Source: Paramecium octaurelia (lineage: Eukaryota; Ciliophora; Oligohymenophorea; Peniculida; Parameciidae). Taken from it: a DNA stretch of 64,000 nt. Both the position numbers and the translations under genes were made by a program. Where the stretch lies: assembly GCA_905182995.1 (NCBI GenBank), contig CAJJDP010000052.1, positions 281,665 to 345,664 on the forward strand, in the 5' to 3' direction. Positions 1 through 14,316 of the stretch are shown here, in pieces. Each line of letters opens with the position of its first letter. Position 1 is the first letter of the stretch. The notes below the pieces were generated by a model, which saw only the letters and a program-made list of their open reading frames with translations, had not been told where the DNA came from and did not search any database.

Positions 1-3000
1 TAAGGCCATAATTTAATAAATAGAATTCCCCGTATTCAGAAAGAATAATTAAATTTAAAGTCTTTGTTTAGTATGGTACAAAAGAAGGGAGAGTCTCGGA
101 GCGGGATGTCGAGTTCGTATATAATAAATGATATAGATAAATAAGTGTATTTCATTCTCGTACATTAGTCTAAATACCTGTTCAGAAAGTATCAGGGGAA
201 TTATTTAATTTATGTTCTTTTCACATTTAACACCACATACAGTGGCATCGCTTTAAGGCACAACAATTTAGCAGCTCAATCCAGCAAAGGACTCCAGTGG
301 TCTAGCAATAGCGAATATATGCTTCAGCGAGGGCGTTCATTATTGGGAAATCGTATGCCCTTTTAATACAGAAGGAGTGAAAGTAAGGCGTAGTCCTAAT
401 TGCAGATTGGCATATCCAAATAGTAATCTCCCAGCGAAAATTTTGAGGGACACCTATTCGAATTTAAAACGACAACGCAGAGAGTGGTGGGTGTGCTTCT
501 TAATTTCAACGAGCAATCACTGTAATTCTACTTGAATGGCAATCTGAGCACTAACAAAGGCATTCCAAAGGGCACTCTGATTTCAGGTCCTTGGTACCCT
601 TGTGTTAGACTATCGCAATTTGGGAATTCGGTGCATTTGACAATGAAGTATGAGGATCGAAGTGTAGTAGAGCAAGTAGAACAAGTCTAGCTTTAGAGTT
701 CGTAAATGTAACCATCGAATGTCTCCTTCACGATGAATAAGTATCGATAATATGATATAGATAGAAATGAAATTCACCAATTGCAAGATCGATTAGTGTC
801 GGTTCGAAATTGTCCATTGGTAGGCTAACAAATTCCTAAGGCAGAGTTAGAGGTACTAATAAAGATGAAGTTGGTGATGTGCAAATATCAGGAGGACAAT
901 GAGATAGTATATTTAATTTTGGACGAGGAAGCATCCAAGAAACTTAAAAGGTTAAGACAGTATTTAAAACATCATGTGAGGAAATTGAAGGAGAAATTCG
1001 AGAGCAAACCCTAAGAGAAGGAGAATGATTAATTATTGCAGGAAATAACGTAGATGTTGCCAATTAATGAGGAGATTGTTCAGGAAGAAAAAAAGGATGA
1101 ATTTTAATACAGATATTCTATAGAACAATGCAGAATAGCGGAGAGAATAATTGTTCAATTAATAGAATAATTTGAAGATGTTAGGAGCATAGAGTCTGCA
1201 AAGATGAGATTGTTAACATTCGCAGATCATCCTGCCACAGAAAACCCATTCAATGTTGTTGAATATGGAAAATACTTACAACCAGGTTCAGGAGTTAAAT
1301 ATGCATATTGCGATGATGAAATCAACAACAATGGAACCAAACATTCCAAATTAATATTGCGAAGTGAAATACAGGCTTAAGGTCAAAGAATCCCATGCGC
1401 AAGTGATCGCTACTTCTCTTTGAGAAATCAAGATTAAATATCTATTTACAATGGAGAAGCAGAACTCTTTAAAGTCATTGATGTAGACTTGAGACAATTG
1501 GGACCCTATCAGAAAAACAAGAAGAAAATTGATGTTCAATCAGAAGAAACACCCAGTCACATATACAAAATATTGGAAAACTATATTACTGGCGAAACTG
1601 AACAACTACCTTTGTATGATTAAGGAATGCTCGAGAAATTGGTTGCAATGGATTTCGAGGAATCAGCATGCAAAGAGGCTCTTATTCAAACTAATAACAA
1701 CTTCGATAAAGCACTTGACATTGTGAGTACCAGTGGAGAATGGCAATGTAGTATCTGCACTTTGGTAAATAAGGAGACCAATCAAATTTGTGAGGCTTGT
1801 AATGCTCAAAAACCAGATGAACAGATCGAGTAATTTGTTATCAAACAATAATTGTAAATTCAATAAGATTTGGTTGAAGTCGACGAGAATGAAGAGATCA
1901 CTTAAGATTTAAAAGATAAAATTACTGAAGGTTCTATTGATTTTGTGACTGTTATCCATTGGAATAGCAATAACACCATATTCCCAGTTCTAGTTGCTAG
2001 TATACACAATAAAAATGTACTCTCCATTAAATTCATATCATATTCATAAAAGTATTTGGATCAATTCTTTATTAATGACGATGGCTATTATTGTGTATTA
2101 ACAAATTGCTGGAGTAAAAATAAGGATTACTCATTATTGTTGCAATCAGAAACAAGTAGATAAATAGTTGAAACTCTCGCTCCTCTGTACAGTAAACATT
2201 GCAAGAAATTAGAGATGACTAAGGCTGATCATAAGGCAATTTAAACAGAATTTGATATCAAAGCCATTGAAAGTGCTATTTGGAACAATCGACTCTATGT
2301 CTTCTTGATTGGTGATCAAGCTATAAGCATTTATGAAATCACTCAAAATTCCAAAATTGAATTCTAGAAGTAGATCTTCATTGGATTCAATTACAACTTA
2401 CTCATATCCAAAACTAAGTGTCTCATCTATAGTCAATCAAAAAATTTCATCATTGACTCTCAATTGAATGTCTCTGAAATTTAAGAACCCATTTCACATG
2501 CTTACATCAAAGATAATATCATCTGGTATCAAAACAACACTCAACACAAGTAAATTGAAGACAATTCTGAAATCCTCAAGAATAATATCATTCAAAGTGA
2601 AGAAGTGCAGATCTTCTAAACAGTTACCGATGATATCCATACATAGAAATTCAATATAGAAGATAATTTCACTCACATCCACATTAAGGCTGTATTTGAA
2701 GGACCCATCGAGGAACCAAAATAAATCCTATTGATGAATAGTCCATTGACTGTTAGTGATCCATAAAAACTACCTTTAACTGTCCATTCCTTTAAAGGAG
2801 CCTCCTTTAATGATTAAACATTTGTTACTTCAATGCTATTCGATACCAATAAACCCTTCTCTAGTAACTATCCAAAGACTTAATTCATATTCAGAAGTCA
2901 ATTTGATGAAGCAATGCTTGTGGATCATGTTATCGTTAAAAGTGAAGTCACCAATGTTTTCAGAGGATTCCCAATTGGAATGGGATTGATCTTTATTTCA

Positions 3001-6000
3001 AAAGAAGAGCATGAGTTGAATGACACTTCAGAATTTGATAACTTCGATAAACAACAATATGAAAAGTGGAAATCAACTCATTAAAGTCTACATGCAAATG
3101 AACCAGTAGGATACTTTGAATTTGAAGCTGAATCCAAAGAAGCCCTCTGTCAATTGGAAGTTATACGACCATGCAAATATATTATGCTTAAACCAACCAA
3201 TTTTAGAAAAACTCCTCATGATCATACAGCTCATTTTTAGACAAACTCTATTGAAATCAAAGGTTTTGCTGCTTTCGGGAAAGAAATACCTAAGACCTAA
3301 AGTGAGCATTCAACTGTTGGAGCAATCTAAGAATGCTAATTGTTGAGCTAACTTAGGAAAAGAATTGATTTGCCTGATAAATTGGCTGTTCAATGTAAAT
3401 ACACAGGAATGAATGGATATCCAAGCAATGGTATAATTGAATTTGACACCGTTTATTCAGGGGAATTCACTATTAAACCACATGATGACTCGGAATACAA
3501 ATTATTAAAGGTGACTGTGACTGGTAAAAAATACAATAATTTATAAATCAACCAATTAGATAGTCTGATAGAATAAGTATATCAAAAAAAACCAGGTGCA
3601 TTGACTGTTCTTAATTTATTTATGAAGAAAGAATCCAAAAAAGTGTTAGAAGTTATTAACTTATCGAAATTCATCCTTGGAAATGTATTATCCCAGGATG
3701 TAAACGAATAAGTCACAGAATTCTTCAGATAACTCTAACAACACGATGAATTTCATGATATTTTATTGCAAGTGGCTCAACAGATATTTAACAAAATTGA
3801 AAAAGTAGTTTTGACAGAAAGTGGCTTGGAATATTTCTTGGGATTGATTACTTATACAGCCAAATTTAAACCACAAGAAATTATTGATATTGCTATGAAA
3901 TCTCTATTGTTTGCATTACAAAAGCTGAAAACAATGCAACATAAGGATATGTTCTTATTTTCAACTAAATATGGAGGACCTTAAGGATAAGTGCAAATCC
4001 AAGAAATTGATGAAATCTCAGTTGAATAAAATGGCAATCAGAAATCTTTAATATGCTAAAAAGATCCTCTGTCTCAGATTCTTATTATGCAATTGTCAAA
4101 TAAATAATAAATTAGAAGATTTGAAGTCAATCTTCTAGGAGAATTTGAAATTGAGAAATTGTCCTTAAGATTTTAATAGACATCAAACTCAGTCAAATTT
4201 AGAGTGCAAGTTTGGGTAGATAATTTGGTATTGGATCAAGTTTACGATGAATGGACCTTTGTACAATTCACAGATTATGTTCATAAATGTGCCAACTATC
4301 ATAATTACAATTGTTTTCATATTGGACTTAATGGAGTTAGAGCTCGTAAATTATTAGTGCAATTAACTTTGGGAAGCGATAATTATTATTCCAAATAAGC
4401 AGCTTAACTGTAGATCCCATAGAATTACTTGACTGTCATTCCAGAATTCTACGGTTCTCTTTTAAATGCTGAATTGAGTCCATTAGATATCACAGAAGAT
4501 TTTAGATACAAGACTACCTTATCAATAGGAGAAACTCTCTACTATGTGTATTAATCAGATCAATCTATACTCATGGACTCGTACAATGTTATTAAAAAGA
4601 CTGATTTGACTGATCATTACATAGTGATGTCAACTAAGTCATTAAGGAGAAATGCTGATTATTTAGAACAAGCAATATACAAGTTGTAATCTGAAATGCA
4701 ATTAAAGGAGAAATGCAAATTAGAAACTAGTCATCTTCAGAGTCTAATCTAGTAAACTCAACTTGAATTTTTGAAAGTGGCCCCCCCAAGAAACTATGAA
4801 AACAATTCCAACTTCTTGACAGTCTTCTCATCTCTTTTGATGAGAATGCTTATTGTTATATCTGGCACAGTTCCAGATGCATTAGAATTCATTCACCTCA
4901 TCATATCTTTAGGAGATTTGAAAGGAATAACCGATATAGCTTTGTAATTTATTCAAAAGAAGGTTAAAAGTTAAATACCCGAGGAACAATGGAACCAATT
5001 GATAATCGAATAGTTTACAAGTCAAAACAGTCTAAAGAAAAAGTTGCTGCATTAGTTGCCAATACCCATATTGGAATCATTGTAGAAACTAATTGAATTA
5101 AATGATGACATTCTGTATGATGCACTAGTAACTCAACTTCAAAGATTGCCTTAAATAAAATAAACTGAAGACGGAAATCCTGAACATGAAAAGATGTTAG
5201 GATATATTCTTGACTTCCTAATCAGTGATACTAAGTTTAGATTGAACTTATTGTAAAATGCATTACAAAAATGTACTACCCTTCAAATCAAGAATTCACT
5301 TAATGAAAAAGTCCTAACAGAATTATTCTCAAGAGGAATGTAGTACCCAGAGAAATTCAAAACTATGTTAGACCTTTTGTTCTAACCCAAATAATTGGAA
5401 AGTAGGTATACTGATTGGGCAGCTACACTCTTATTGAGTGATCAAATTAATAACATTTTATAGATTGAGAAGGATAGCTTGATTTATATTTCAAAATACC
5501 TCATATACTTCTGTTAAATCTACATAAAAAACAACGTAGAAAAATTAACTATTGATAATTTGCTCTTATTATTCGACTTTCTGACAAGGAGTGTAAAGAA
5601 GGTAAATAAATTAAAGACCAGAGGCAATAACAAACAATTAGCTGACTTTGAGGATTTCTTGTAGAGATAACATATCCAAATCTGTTATCCAGATACAATA
5701 AATAGATTAATTATCCTATTAGAGAAATCAGAGAAATATATTACTTGGAATAAAGTACTCAAGGTGATATTGATGATAACTCCTTAATTGTAGAATGAAT
5801 TGCAGATCTATCACAGAGTAATTCAATCTTACTTGGGATGCAAATAGACACTACTGATGAATGAATTGCTGTAATTCACATTGAATTTGGCATAACAACA
5901 AGTGCAATAAAATCAGACATGCTCTTAAATAACCGAAGCCTTGTTGCCTCATTTAAGCTAGAATGACATCAAGCATATCTTCATAGTATTCTCCTAAGAG

Positions 6001-9000
6001 GTATAACAGATCTATTTGAATAATGTCAACATTTTACTCAAATACATAGGAATGTATCTACCTTATTTAGGAGGAAAGGATGGAATCATCAATGCTGATA
6101 GTCAAATGATTGAGTAGTTGGAACTCTGTTAATCAATGATCTATTTGCTATTGCAAAGTGAATAAACACTTGCTTAACTAAAAGAGAGTCCAGACTTAAA
6201 TCGTTTGTTTGAATGGTACTGTTTGAATTCTTATTCTGGGAACAAGTTGCAATGTTATGCTGGATAATTACTCAAATAGGTGAGTGATTCTTTGGATTAA
6301 TTATTTGAATTATTGCCATGCAAATAATACATGTTACAGCAACTATTCCAATAGCAATATTACATAGATGATGTGATAGTTAATCAATATGAAAATAATT
6401 AGATCACTTCATACACTGCTTTCACATACACATCCCAGATTTTGGAAGTGATTCAATAACAATTTGATAAATATTTAGTTTCAGATGATGTCGCATAACA
6501 ATTCTAATCAGACATTTATCATTACTTAATCAATAAGATCATCAAGGAGAAACAAATTACATAGGTCTAGTTTTTGGAGGAAGAGTTCGGTAATAAGATG
6601 AAAGTTTTCAATTTACCAGGACAAAATGTATCCAATTAGGATTGGCCTTTGCACAAGAAAGGAGCAAAGAGTAGATTAGCTCTTATCACTCTTCCCAAGG
6701 GAATGAGGAGTGAATACTAAATGGTATTCTAATTGGATAATGAAATTGAAATCAAAAATATCAGATTGGGTATTCAAACCTTCACTGCTGATTTTGCTGA
6801 CAAGTAATTAGGCACTCCAAGCAGTGTCCTATTGGAAGTAGGAAAATCATTGGAGGAATTATATCCAATTGCTGAGATGCAATTAATTAATGACGAATAT
6901 TATTCACAATACCAAGTCAAAGTATTTTGTTACAATTCTCAACTCATGAATAAGTAGCAATTGCCTCCTGGTTAATCTATTAAATTCATCAGTTTCAGAA
7001 TGAGATAACAATATGTAGAATAATTGGATGTATCCAAATCTATTAAAAAACGGTGTTTAGGCATCAGTTTTATTTCAGTTATGGGTTATGCTTCTAATAG
7101 ACAAAAAGTTGATTTCATCTACACATTATAAGAGAAGACTGCTATCGATATTCTATCCAAATTTTGTAAACCCAATTACCAAAAGACTTTGCAACAATTG
7201 GCCAATGATTCCATCGTATTGGAACAACTCTAAAACAATATCAACAAGTTCATGAATGCTCTCAATTCTTATTCATTTCAATTGAGTCCTTTGATATTGG
7301 CGATTGCTAAATATAATCATGAAGTAGGAGATTGGTTAGTAGTCAAATTGATGGAATACCCTGAATAATCACATAGTAAATTGCTGAGTTAAATAATATT
7401 GGAAGGAGAACATGTTCATGAAAGATTCTTGAAATTGCACAACCATCTATTTCAGAAATTGCTGGCTCTGCAGATCAACAATCATCAACAACAAGATCTA
7501 TTATGGTATGAAAAATTGGCTTAGCATTTCATTGAATCTTATTGCAATGTTCTCTTATTGCAAAATAGCAAATTGAAATAAAGGGAACTTTCACTGAATA
7601 TTAGCAAAAATGATATCATACATCTGATTGAATTGTTTTAATTGTTGCATAACAAACATGCCAGACATTTGTTAATCAAACTAATAGTAACAATAACCTA
7701 TCTCCCACATCCTTATGAATAGATTGAAGAAGTTGAATAGATATTGTAGTTTACTTTGGATAAGAGTAGAACCTAACCGTATTTCTTTGAGGTTCTTGGA
7801 CCATTAGCCCTGGGAAGTAGAGTAAGCATAGATTGGATTATAAATCAGTTGGATTCGATTTTTGGTAAATTTGAATTGAACTACGTCATCTAATTCTTTT
7901 ATACTCTATCAACGAATAAGAAGATTGCTGATCATCTACTCAAATACCTTCTCCCTCTCTACAATTCATTAATAGAAGAACCCTCATGCAAAACCATCTT
8001 GAAATAATTGGATGATAAAACAATAGAATTGGCAGCCAAATTCATCAGCTACATGGTGTAGAAGTACCATGCAAAATTCATAATCGAAGCTTTGATACGG
8101 GATATTGGCAGATTAGAAGGAAATAAAGATATGAAATTCGTGAGATCCTTGTTGGTTCCCATTTTGAACAGTGAGGATTACGTGTTCTTGAAGATTCAAT
8201 TTGAAGATTAAGCCAAATTCATCCTGGATCCAAAGTTTATTGCTTAAAAATAAATAGACAATACTCAATAACAAGATGAATTAGTATTCGAATCATAATT
8301 ACTAACAATTAAATAAAGAGATTAATTATTTACTCATTTAAGTGAGACCTATTGGAATAAGGTTGCTTTTTAGAAAAATGATGGAGATTCAGATATTTTG
8401 CCACATTTGGAAGATAAATTCTTTAATTCCACTCCTTAGATGATGGTCATCAATTATAGAATCAGTAATGTGGATAAAACTTTTATCTTGTATCATAATG
8501 TGAAATGCACAAAATCAGATAAATTAGACTTAACATACACTTGGAATCAAGGTAAAATGAAAGTGTTCTATTTCAATGAAAATAATTTGCTTTTCAATGA
8601 GGAAATTGACATCAATGCCTTTATTGAAATATATGATGAACAAGGAACATTAACATTCTAAAATAATGATAAGGTATTTTTGGAAATTGAATATGTCCCA
8701 GGAGAACCATCCAGAATCAATTTGGCATCATTTAATCTAAAAGACCAAGGAAGCCTTGACAATTTAAAGATTGAATACTATGTTTCTGGAGTCAGACCCT
8801 AAAAATAGAAGAAGACATTACCTTAAATTAATATACCATAAGAAACTACTAGTTTACTTTTCCCTAATTATGAAACCAATCAATCTCTGCTATATTATAG
8901 TGTTGTTCCAGTTTACTAATTACCAAGTTAATTAAAATTGTGTGAATTGAAACAATTGATCGTTTTCAACAAATATGGACTAAAACAAGAATGCAATATA

Positions 9001-12000
9001 TTTGAGAACTAGCAGAAATTGAGTGAGTTACCTACAAACTAATAAAATATTATAGAGTTGGTAATCAATGCAAGAGAGTTCATTGATAATATCCAACCTA
9101 AAACATCATCATTCACTTATCCATAGCAATTAACAATATTCCCCTTATTTGAAGAATTAAATGGTGTAAATGCTATGTTATCAGTAATTAGAGAAGGAAT
9201 AGGATAATGGAAGAATTAATAACGAGCTAATTCTTGGCTATAATTTTTGAATGAATTGCAATCATTCTGTCAACTACCTAACTTTTTCAATTTGTTCATG
9301 AAGAATCAATAATGTGTAAATTTATTGTTTGATTTAATTGCTGGACCTCCTGATTCAAGTAATAACAAGAAATTAGAAGAGGAGGAATAGAATGCTGTTA
9401 AATTCATTTATACTACCCTAGTGAATGTATTCAGTGCTAGCAGTGGACCAGAAGTAAGAATAAAGGCTTTGGAATAGAATTTAATTAAACAAATCCTAGA
9501 TAGAATAGCTTTGGTTAGTAGAGAGACTAAGAGGGAATTTAGAAATAAGGTTGAGGAATAAGTGGTTTAAGAATCACCTTAGAAAAATAATTTATTGCAG
9601 AAATCAACAAAATAGAAGAGAGGAGTAGGATATGCAAGTGATAGTACTGGGTAAAATTAGAAATGGAATACAATAGAATATGTTGAGAAGAAAACCTAAA
9701 AATCATAATAATTAATTGGATTATTGGGTATAGTAGAGTCATTCTTTGATTTCTAACATTGGCATCCAAGTGAGGATTTATTACATAAATTAAAGAATAC
9801 ATTATTTGAAAGTGCATTATTGCCTTTGTTAGAAAGTGCATTCAGAAGTGGTTCACTTTTGGAAATATCAAAAGAATTCGATTTGTATTGTAAGTATCTG
9901 AAGATAGTTCAATCCATGTCACATCATAAAGTATTGGCCAGTGTTTTCTTAAAGATTCCAGAATAATATTATCCTCCTTAGACATAATCATTATTTGAAT
10001 TGTTAAGTGCATTGGCAGATACATCCAGAATCTTTATGAATTGCATCTAAAATAATAGAAAGAAGAATGAAGAAGAAGAACACTCATTTGAGATTGCCAA
10101 AATGATTATAGATACTCATAAAAGAATGGAAAATTGCATTAATAAGATGAATGATAGTGGTAGTAGTAGCAATGAAGAGGATGAGACTGAATAACTCAAG
10201 AAATAGAAAGAACTAGCAAATGTATTGATCGCAGAGATTCTATCCAAAAAATTACCTGAAGCGTACAGAACTTTGTTGTCAGATTTGAGATTCAGTTACA
10301 TTGATATGAAAGTTGGTGGCAGATATAAACATCATTATTCAGGAAACATTTCAACTTAAATAAATCAAGATAAAATTGTAAGATTAGCCTAAGAATTTGC
10401 AGACATGTCAACGTCCTTACCAATTGAACACACTAATGCCATATTCGTTAGAGCTGACAAAGAACGTGTAGATGTAATGAAGGCACTTGTTATGGGTGCA
10501 AAAGGAACTCCTTATGCACATGGTGCCTTTCTATTTGATATTTATGCTGATGATTCATATCCGAATGCTCCCCCTAAAATGAATTTATCTACCACAGGAA
10601 ATGGAAAAGTCAGATTCAATCCTAATTTGTATAGTTGTGGAAAAGTATGCTTGTCACTCTTAGGTACATGGAGAGGAAATGCATCTGAAAATTGGGATCC
10701 TAAAATATCTACTCTCCTTTAAGTTTTAGTATCCACTCAAGCTATTATTATGAGTGAAGAGGTGTATTTCAATGAACCAGGCTTTGAATAGGAAGCAAAC
10801 ACAGAGGAAGGTGAAAAGAAAAATGAAGGATATTCTAATATTGTAAGATATTGCAACATCAAATATGCTATGATAGACTAAATTAGAGATCCACCTAAAG
10901 GATTTGAAACTATTATTAGGAGACATTTCTATCTTAAAAAATAGGAGATCTTGGAGGAATGCAATAAGTGGGTTGAACTTGCAGATACCAAAGAAGCTGT
11001 ATATACTGGATTACTTAATGATCATAATTCCAGTTGGTGCAGTGAATTCAAAAAGAGCAAGAAAGCCTACCATAAGAAGTTGTCAGAAGCAGTTAAAGAA
11101 TTAGAGGAAGAATTGAATAAGATATAACCACCTTCAGCTGCTGATTTAGAAGGATCAAGAGTACTAAGAACTCACGTCAAGAAATAACCTAAAGTAAAAA
11201 ATGTAAAAGAAGGAATGGCCAATCTGGATGAAGTAGATGTTACATACACAAAGATTCAATAGAAGGAATTCGAAGCAAATGATGAAAATGTCTTAGATAG
11301 ATGGAGTAGATACATTGGTGCTATGGGTATGGATGCAGTCAAGAAATAGGCAAATAGTTGTGTTTTGGTATCTGGTATTGGAGCTTTGGGTATTGAAGTA
11401 GCTAAAAACATTGTATTATCAGGAGTCAAAATGTTAACCATTCATGATCAATAAAAATGCACTTAATATGATCTTAATGGTTAATTTTTCATTGAAGAAA
11501 AAGATATTGGCAAAAACAGGGCTGAAGTAAGTTGGGATAAATTGCAATAGCTAAATTCATATGTCAGGGTGAATTATGAAACCTCAGAACTCCTTAATAT
11601 CGATCTCACTAAATACAACATTGTAGTAGTCTGTGCTACATATCCAAATGATGTGTTATTCAAATTATCTGCATTATGTCGTTAACATAAGGTGAAATTA
11701 ATTATTAGTTCAGTGGATGGAGTCTTCGGAAGAGTATTCAATGATTTCGGGTAATCTTTCATTGTTGAAGATAAGAATGGAGAGCAAACTGTTGATTATA
11801 TTGTTAAATCTGTTACTGATAAAGGGGAGAATAAATTGCACTTTGAAATCACAGGTAAACATGAATTTTAGGATAATGATATTGTAATGATTGATAATAT
11901 TGAAGGAATGATAGACTCAAATGGAAATTCAATTAACAAAACCATTTAAAAGGTGAAAGTAATTAGTAAATCAATCTTGGAGATACAATTAAGTGGATAT

Positions 12001-14262
12001 TCAAAATACATTCGAAATGGAACTATTAAATTGGTTAAAGTACCTGTTGAATTATCATTCTAACCCTACAACTAAGAATTCATTGATAAACCAATTTATG
12101 ATCCAAATATGTCAGAATACGATTTTATCAAATTGCAAAATACTGAACATCTGCACAATCTTTATAACAATAAATAAGCAAAAGATTAAAATTTCGAGTC
12201 CTTATTCAAACATTACTCAGCTTAAGGAGAATTCTCTCCTTTGTCTGCCTATCTTGGAGGGTTCGTCTCATAAGAAGCTATTAAGGGAATAACAAATAAG
12301 TTTACTCCAGTTTAACAACTATTTTATGTGGATTGCACTGAAGTGTTACAAAAAGAGATATCCAAAGATGCTAAAATAAGTGAAAGGTCCTTAAGTAGAT
12401 TCTTGGGTACTGAAATAGCTGAAAAATTAGAGAAATCTAAAATATTCATGGTTGGATGCGGTGCAATAGGTTGTGAATTACTCAAGAATTTTGCCATGCT
12501 TAACTTAGGAGTGAAGGGATCAATTACAATAACTGATCCTGATCACATCGAAGTCAGTAATCTAAATAGATAATTCTTATTCAGGGAAAAACATTTAAGA
12601 AAGCCAAAGTCTTAGACAGCTGCTGCTGCTGTTATTTAAATGAATCCATATTTGAGAGATCATATAATAGCAAGACTTGATAAGGTTCATGATTCAACAG
12701 AACACATATACACAGATTAATTCTTTGAAGATTAAGATATCATTGCCAATGCTCTAGATAATGTAGCTGCTAGAAGATATGTAGACAAACGATGTGTAAA
12801 TGCTCGCAAGCCACTTTTAGAATCAGGTACTCTTGGACCAAAAGGTCATGTACAATGCATCATTCCATTTTAAACTGAATCCTATGGTAGCTCTAATGAT
12901 CCTGTAGAAGAAGGTGAGATTCCATATTGCACATTAAAGATGTTCCCAGAAGAGACTTTCCATTGCGTCGAGTTTGCAAAGGATAAATTTGGTAAACATT
13001 TTTCTGCAAGACCAAAACAATTAATAAAAATGATGGCAGAAGATTACTTGCCCAGTCTAGAGGACAATAAACCTTTGAGAGAAGGCATCAAATTATTAAA
13101 GAACAAACCAAATTCTTTAGAAGACTGTCTTAAGTGGGCAAGAGGGAAATTCTAGAAATATTTCGTTAATGACATTAAATAATTGATGTATACATATCCA
13201 GAAGATGCTAAGACTAAGGATGGCAATCTATTTTGGACTATGCCTAAACGACCTCCCAAGCCCATTTAATTTGATCCTGAAAATGAAATTCATCAATAAT
13301 TTGTATCTACCTTTGCTTTCCTCAGAGCCAAAATGTTTGGTCTCGAAACTGATAAAGATTGGAGAACTAAAGCTTATCGACTATAAGTAGCTAAGTAAGC
13401 TAATCTTATCACTTTCCCTGAATGGCAACCAAGTGAAGAAAAGAAGAAGGTATTAATTAATTTGATAATAATTTTAGTCTATTTCTGATAAGGTTAAAGA
13501 GCAAGGATAGAAAGAGGAGGCTGAAGAGAATGAATCTAATCAAGCCCAAAGCACTTAAGAAGAAACATAACTGTTATTTAAATAATTTAAATCCTTATTA
13601 CCAATCTCATTAGCATCTGATGAATTTGAAAAAGATAATGATTAAAATGGACACATCGATTTCATTCATTCATTCGGCAATCTAAGAGCTGCAAATTATA
13701 AATTGGAACCTATGGATTGGCTAACTGTGAAGATCAAAGCTGGACGTATTGTACCTGCTTTGGCTACTACTACTGCTGTTGTGGCTGGCTTATAGACAAT
13801 TGAGTTGATTAAGACCTTGAAGAATGTCTAGATTTCAGACATGAAGAACGCCTTTGTTAATTTAGCTATTCCTTTTGTGAAATTGACTGAGCCAGGACTA
13901 GTACCTAAGAAGAAAATCAATGAAAAAGTCACTGTAACATTATGGGATATATGGGCACATGAAATTACAAAGTCAACTACTTTCGGATAATTGTTTGAAA
14001 TTCTGAATTAATAATATGATTTGCATCCAAGAGATGTTTTCTTGAAGGCTTAACCTGTGTACATGGAGATCATGTATGCTAAAAAGCCAGAAGAGAAAAA
14101 GCACTTCTTGGACCAACCAATTATTAAAGTTTTAGAAATACAAGTATAATGTACCCTTAATTTTATTAGAAATATGTTGATTTGACTATCAATTTCACAT
14201 TGAATTAGGAGAGTTAAGAGATTATCAAGGGAATACCATAAGTCAGATTGGCTTTGAAATGA
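1..14262 (+). CDS. Giant SPRY-UBA-ZnF-UBC(E2)-UBA1(E1) fusion protein, 5' partial
   Basis: This is one reading frame of more than 4,700 residues that enters from upstream of the window and ends at TGA 14260-14262. In order it carries a SPRY domain (about nt 230-660, GVHYWEI and later [17 protein letters not shown]), a UBA domain (1621-1735), a RanBP2-type zinc finger (1741-1803, W-x-C-x2-C-x10-C-x2-C), a long stretch with no domain I recognise, a BIRC6-like E2 domain and a complete E1. I read every codon of exon 406-13449 (4,348 codons) and found no TGA. Introns are 383-405 (23 nt, needed to keep SPRY in frame), 13450-13477 and 14144-14169. A further intron at 147-168 is possible, and the true start is not visible. 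No BIR domain is seen in the window. Expected role: ubiquitin activation and conjugation in cis. The domain calls are firm; the fused function is inference. Confidence 0.9.
10375..10965 (+). other. E2 (UBC) domain of the fusion, BIRC6/BRUCE type
   Basis: This is the ubiquitin-conjugating domain inside the giant gene. It starts near [14 protein letters not shown] and contains [20 protein letters not shown], with the catalytic cysteine at codon 10648-10650. The sequence around [13 protein letters not shown] and VYFNEPGF and the tail ending in [19 protein letters not shown] are characteristic of the BIRC6 C-terminal UBC rather than of small E2s. In animals BIRC6 this domain closes the protein; here the frame continues without a stop through a charged linker (about 10970-11280) into an E1. 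The linker looks like coding sequence (lysine- and glutamate-rich, helical), not like spacer DNA. Confidence 0.93.
11290..14259 (+). other. E1 (ubiquitin-activating enzyme) half of the fusion, UBA1/UBA6-like
   Basis: All parts of a canonical E1 are present. The inactive adenylation domain starts at [16 protein letters not shown] (about 11296), followed by the four-helix-bundle region and by [20 protein letters not shown] (about 12259). The active adenylation domain has the nucleotide loop GCGAIGCE (about 12457) and [17 protein letters not shown]. The catalytic cysteine is codon 12928-12930 in [10 protein letters not shown], then comes the Cys domain, then [19 protein letters not shown], and a C-terminal ubiquitin-fold domain ends at 14259. 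No catalytic motif is missing, so the enzyme should be active. A methionine at 11215 could in principle start a separate E1, but there is no stop between it and the E2. Introns 13450-13477 and 14144-14169 interrupt this half only. Confidence 0.95.
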
Positions 14263-14316
14263 AATCAATTTTATCAAAACATAAATCATAAAATATTATT
14301 TTCTTATATTTATGAT

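Noticed and set aside
10965-11290. Gene boundary between the E2 and E1 parts
   Set aside because: I checked every codon; there is no TGA in frame, the stretch has lysine/glutamate-rich coding composition, and it lacks the AT-rich look of the spacers elsewhere in the window. A methionine at 11215 alone is not enough to split the gene.
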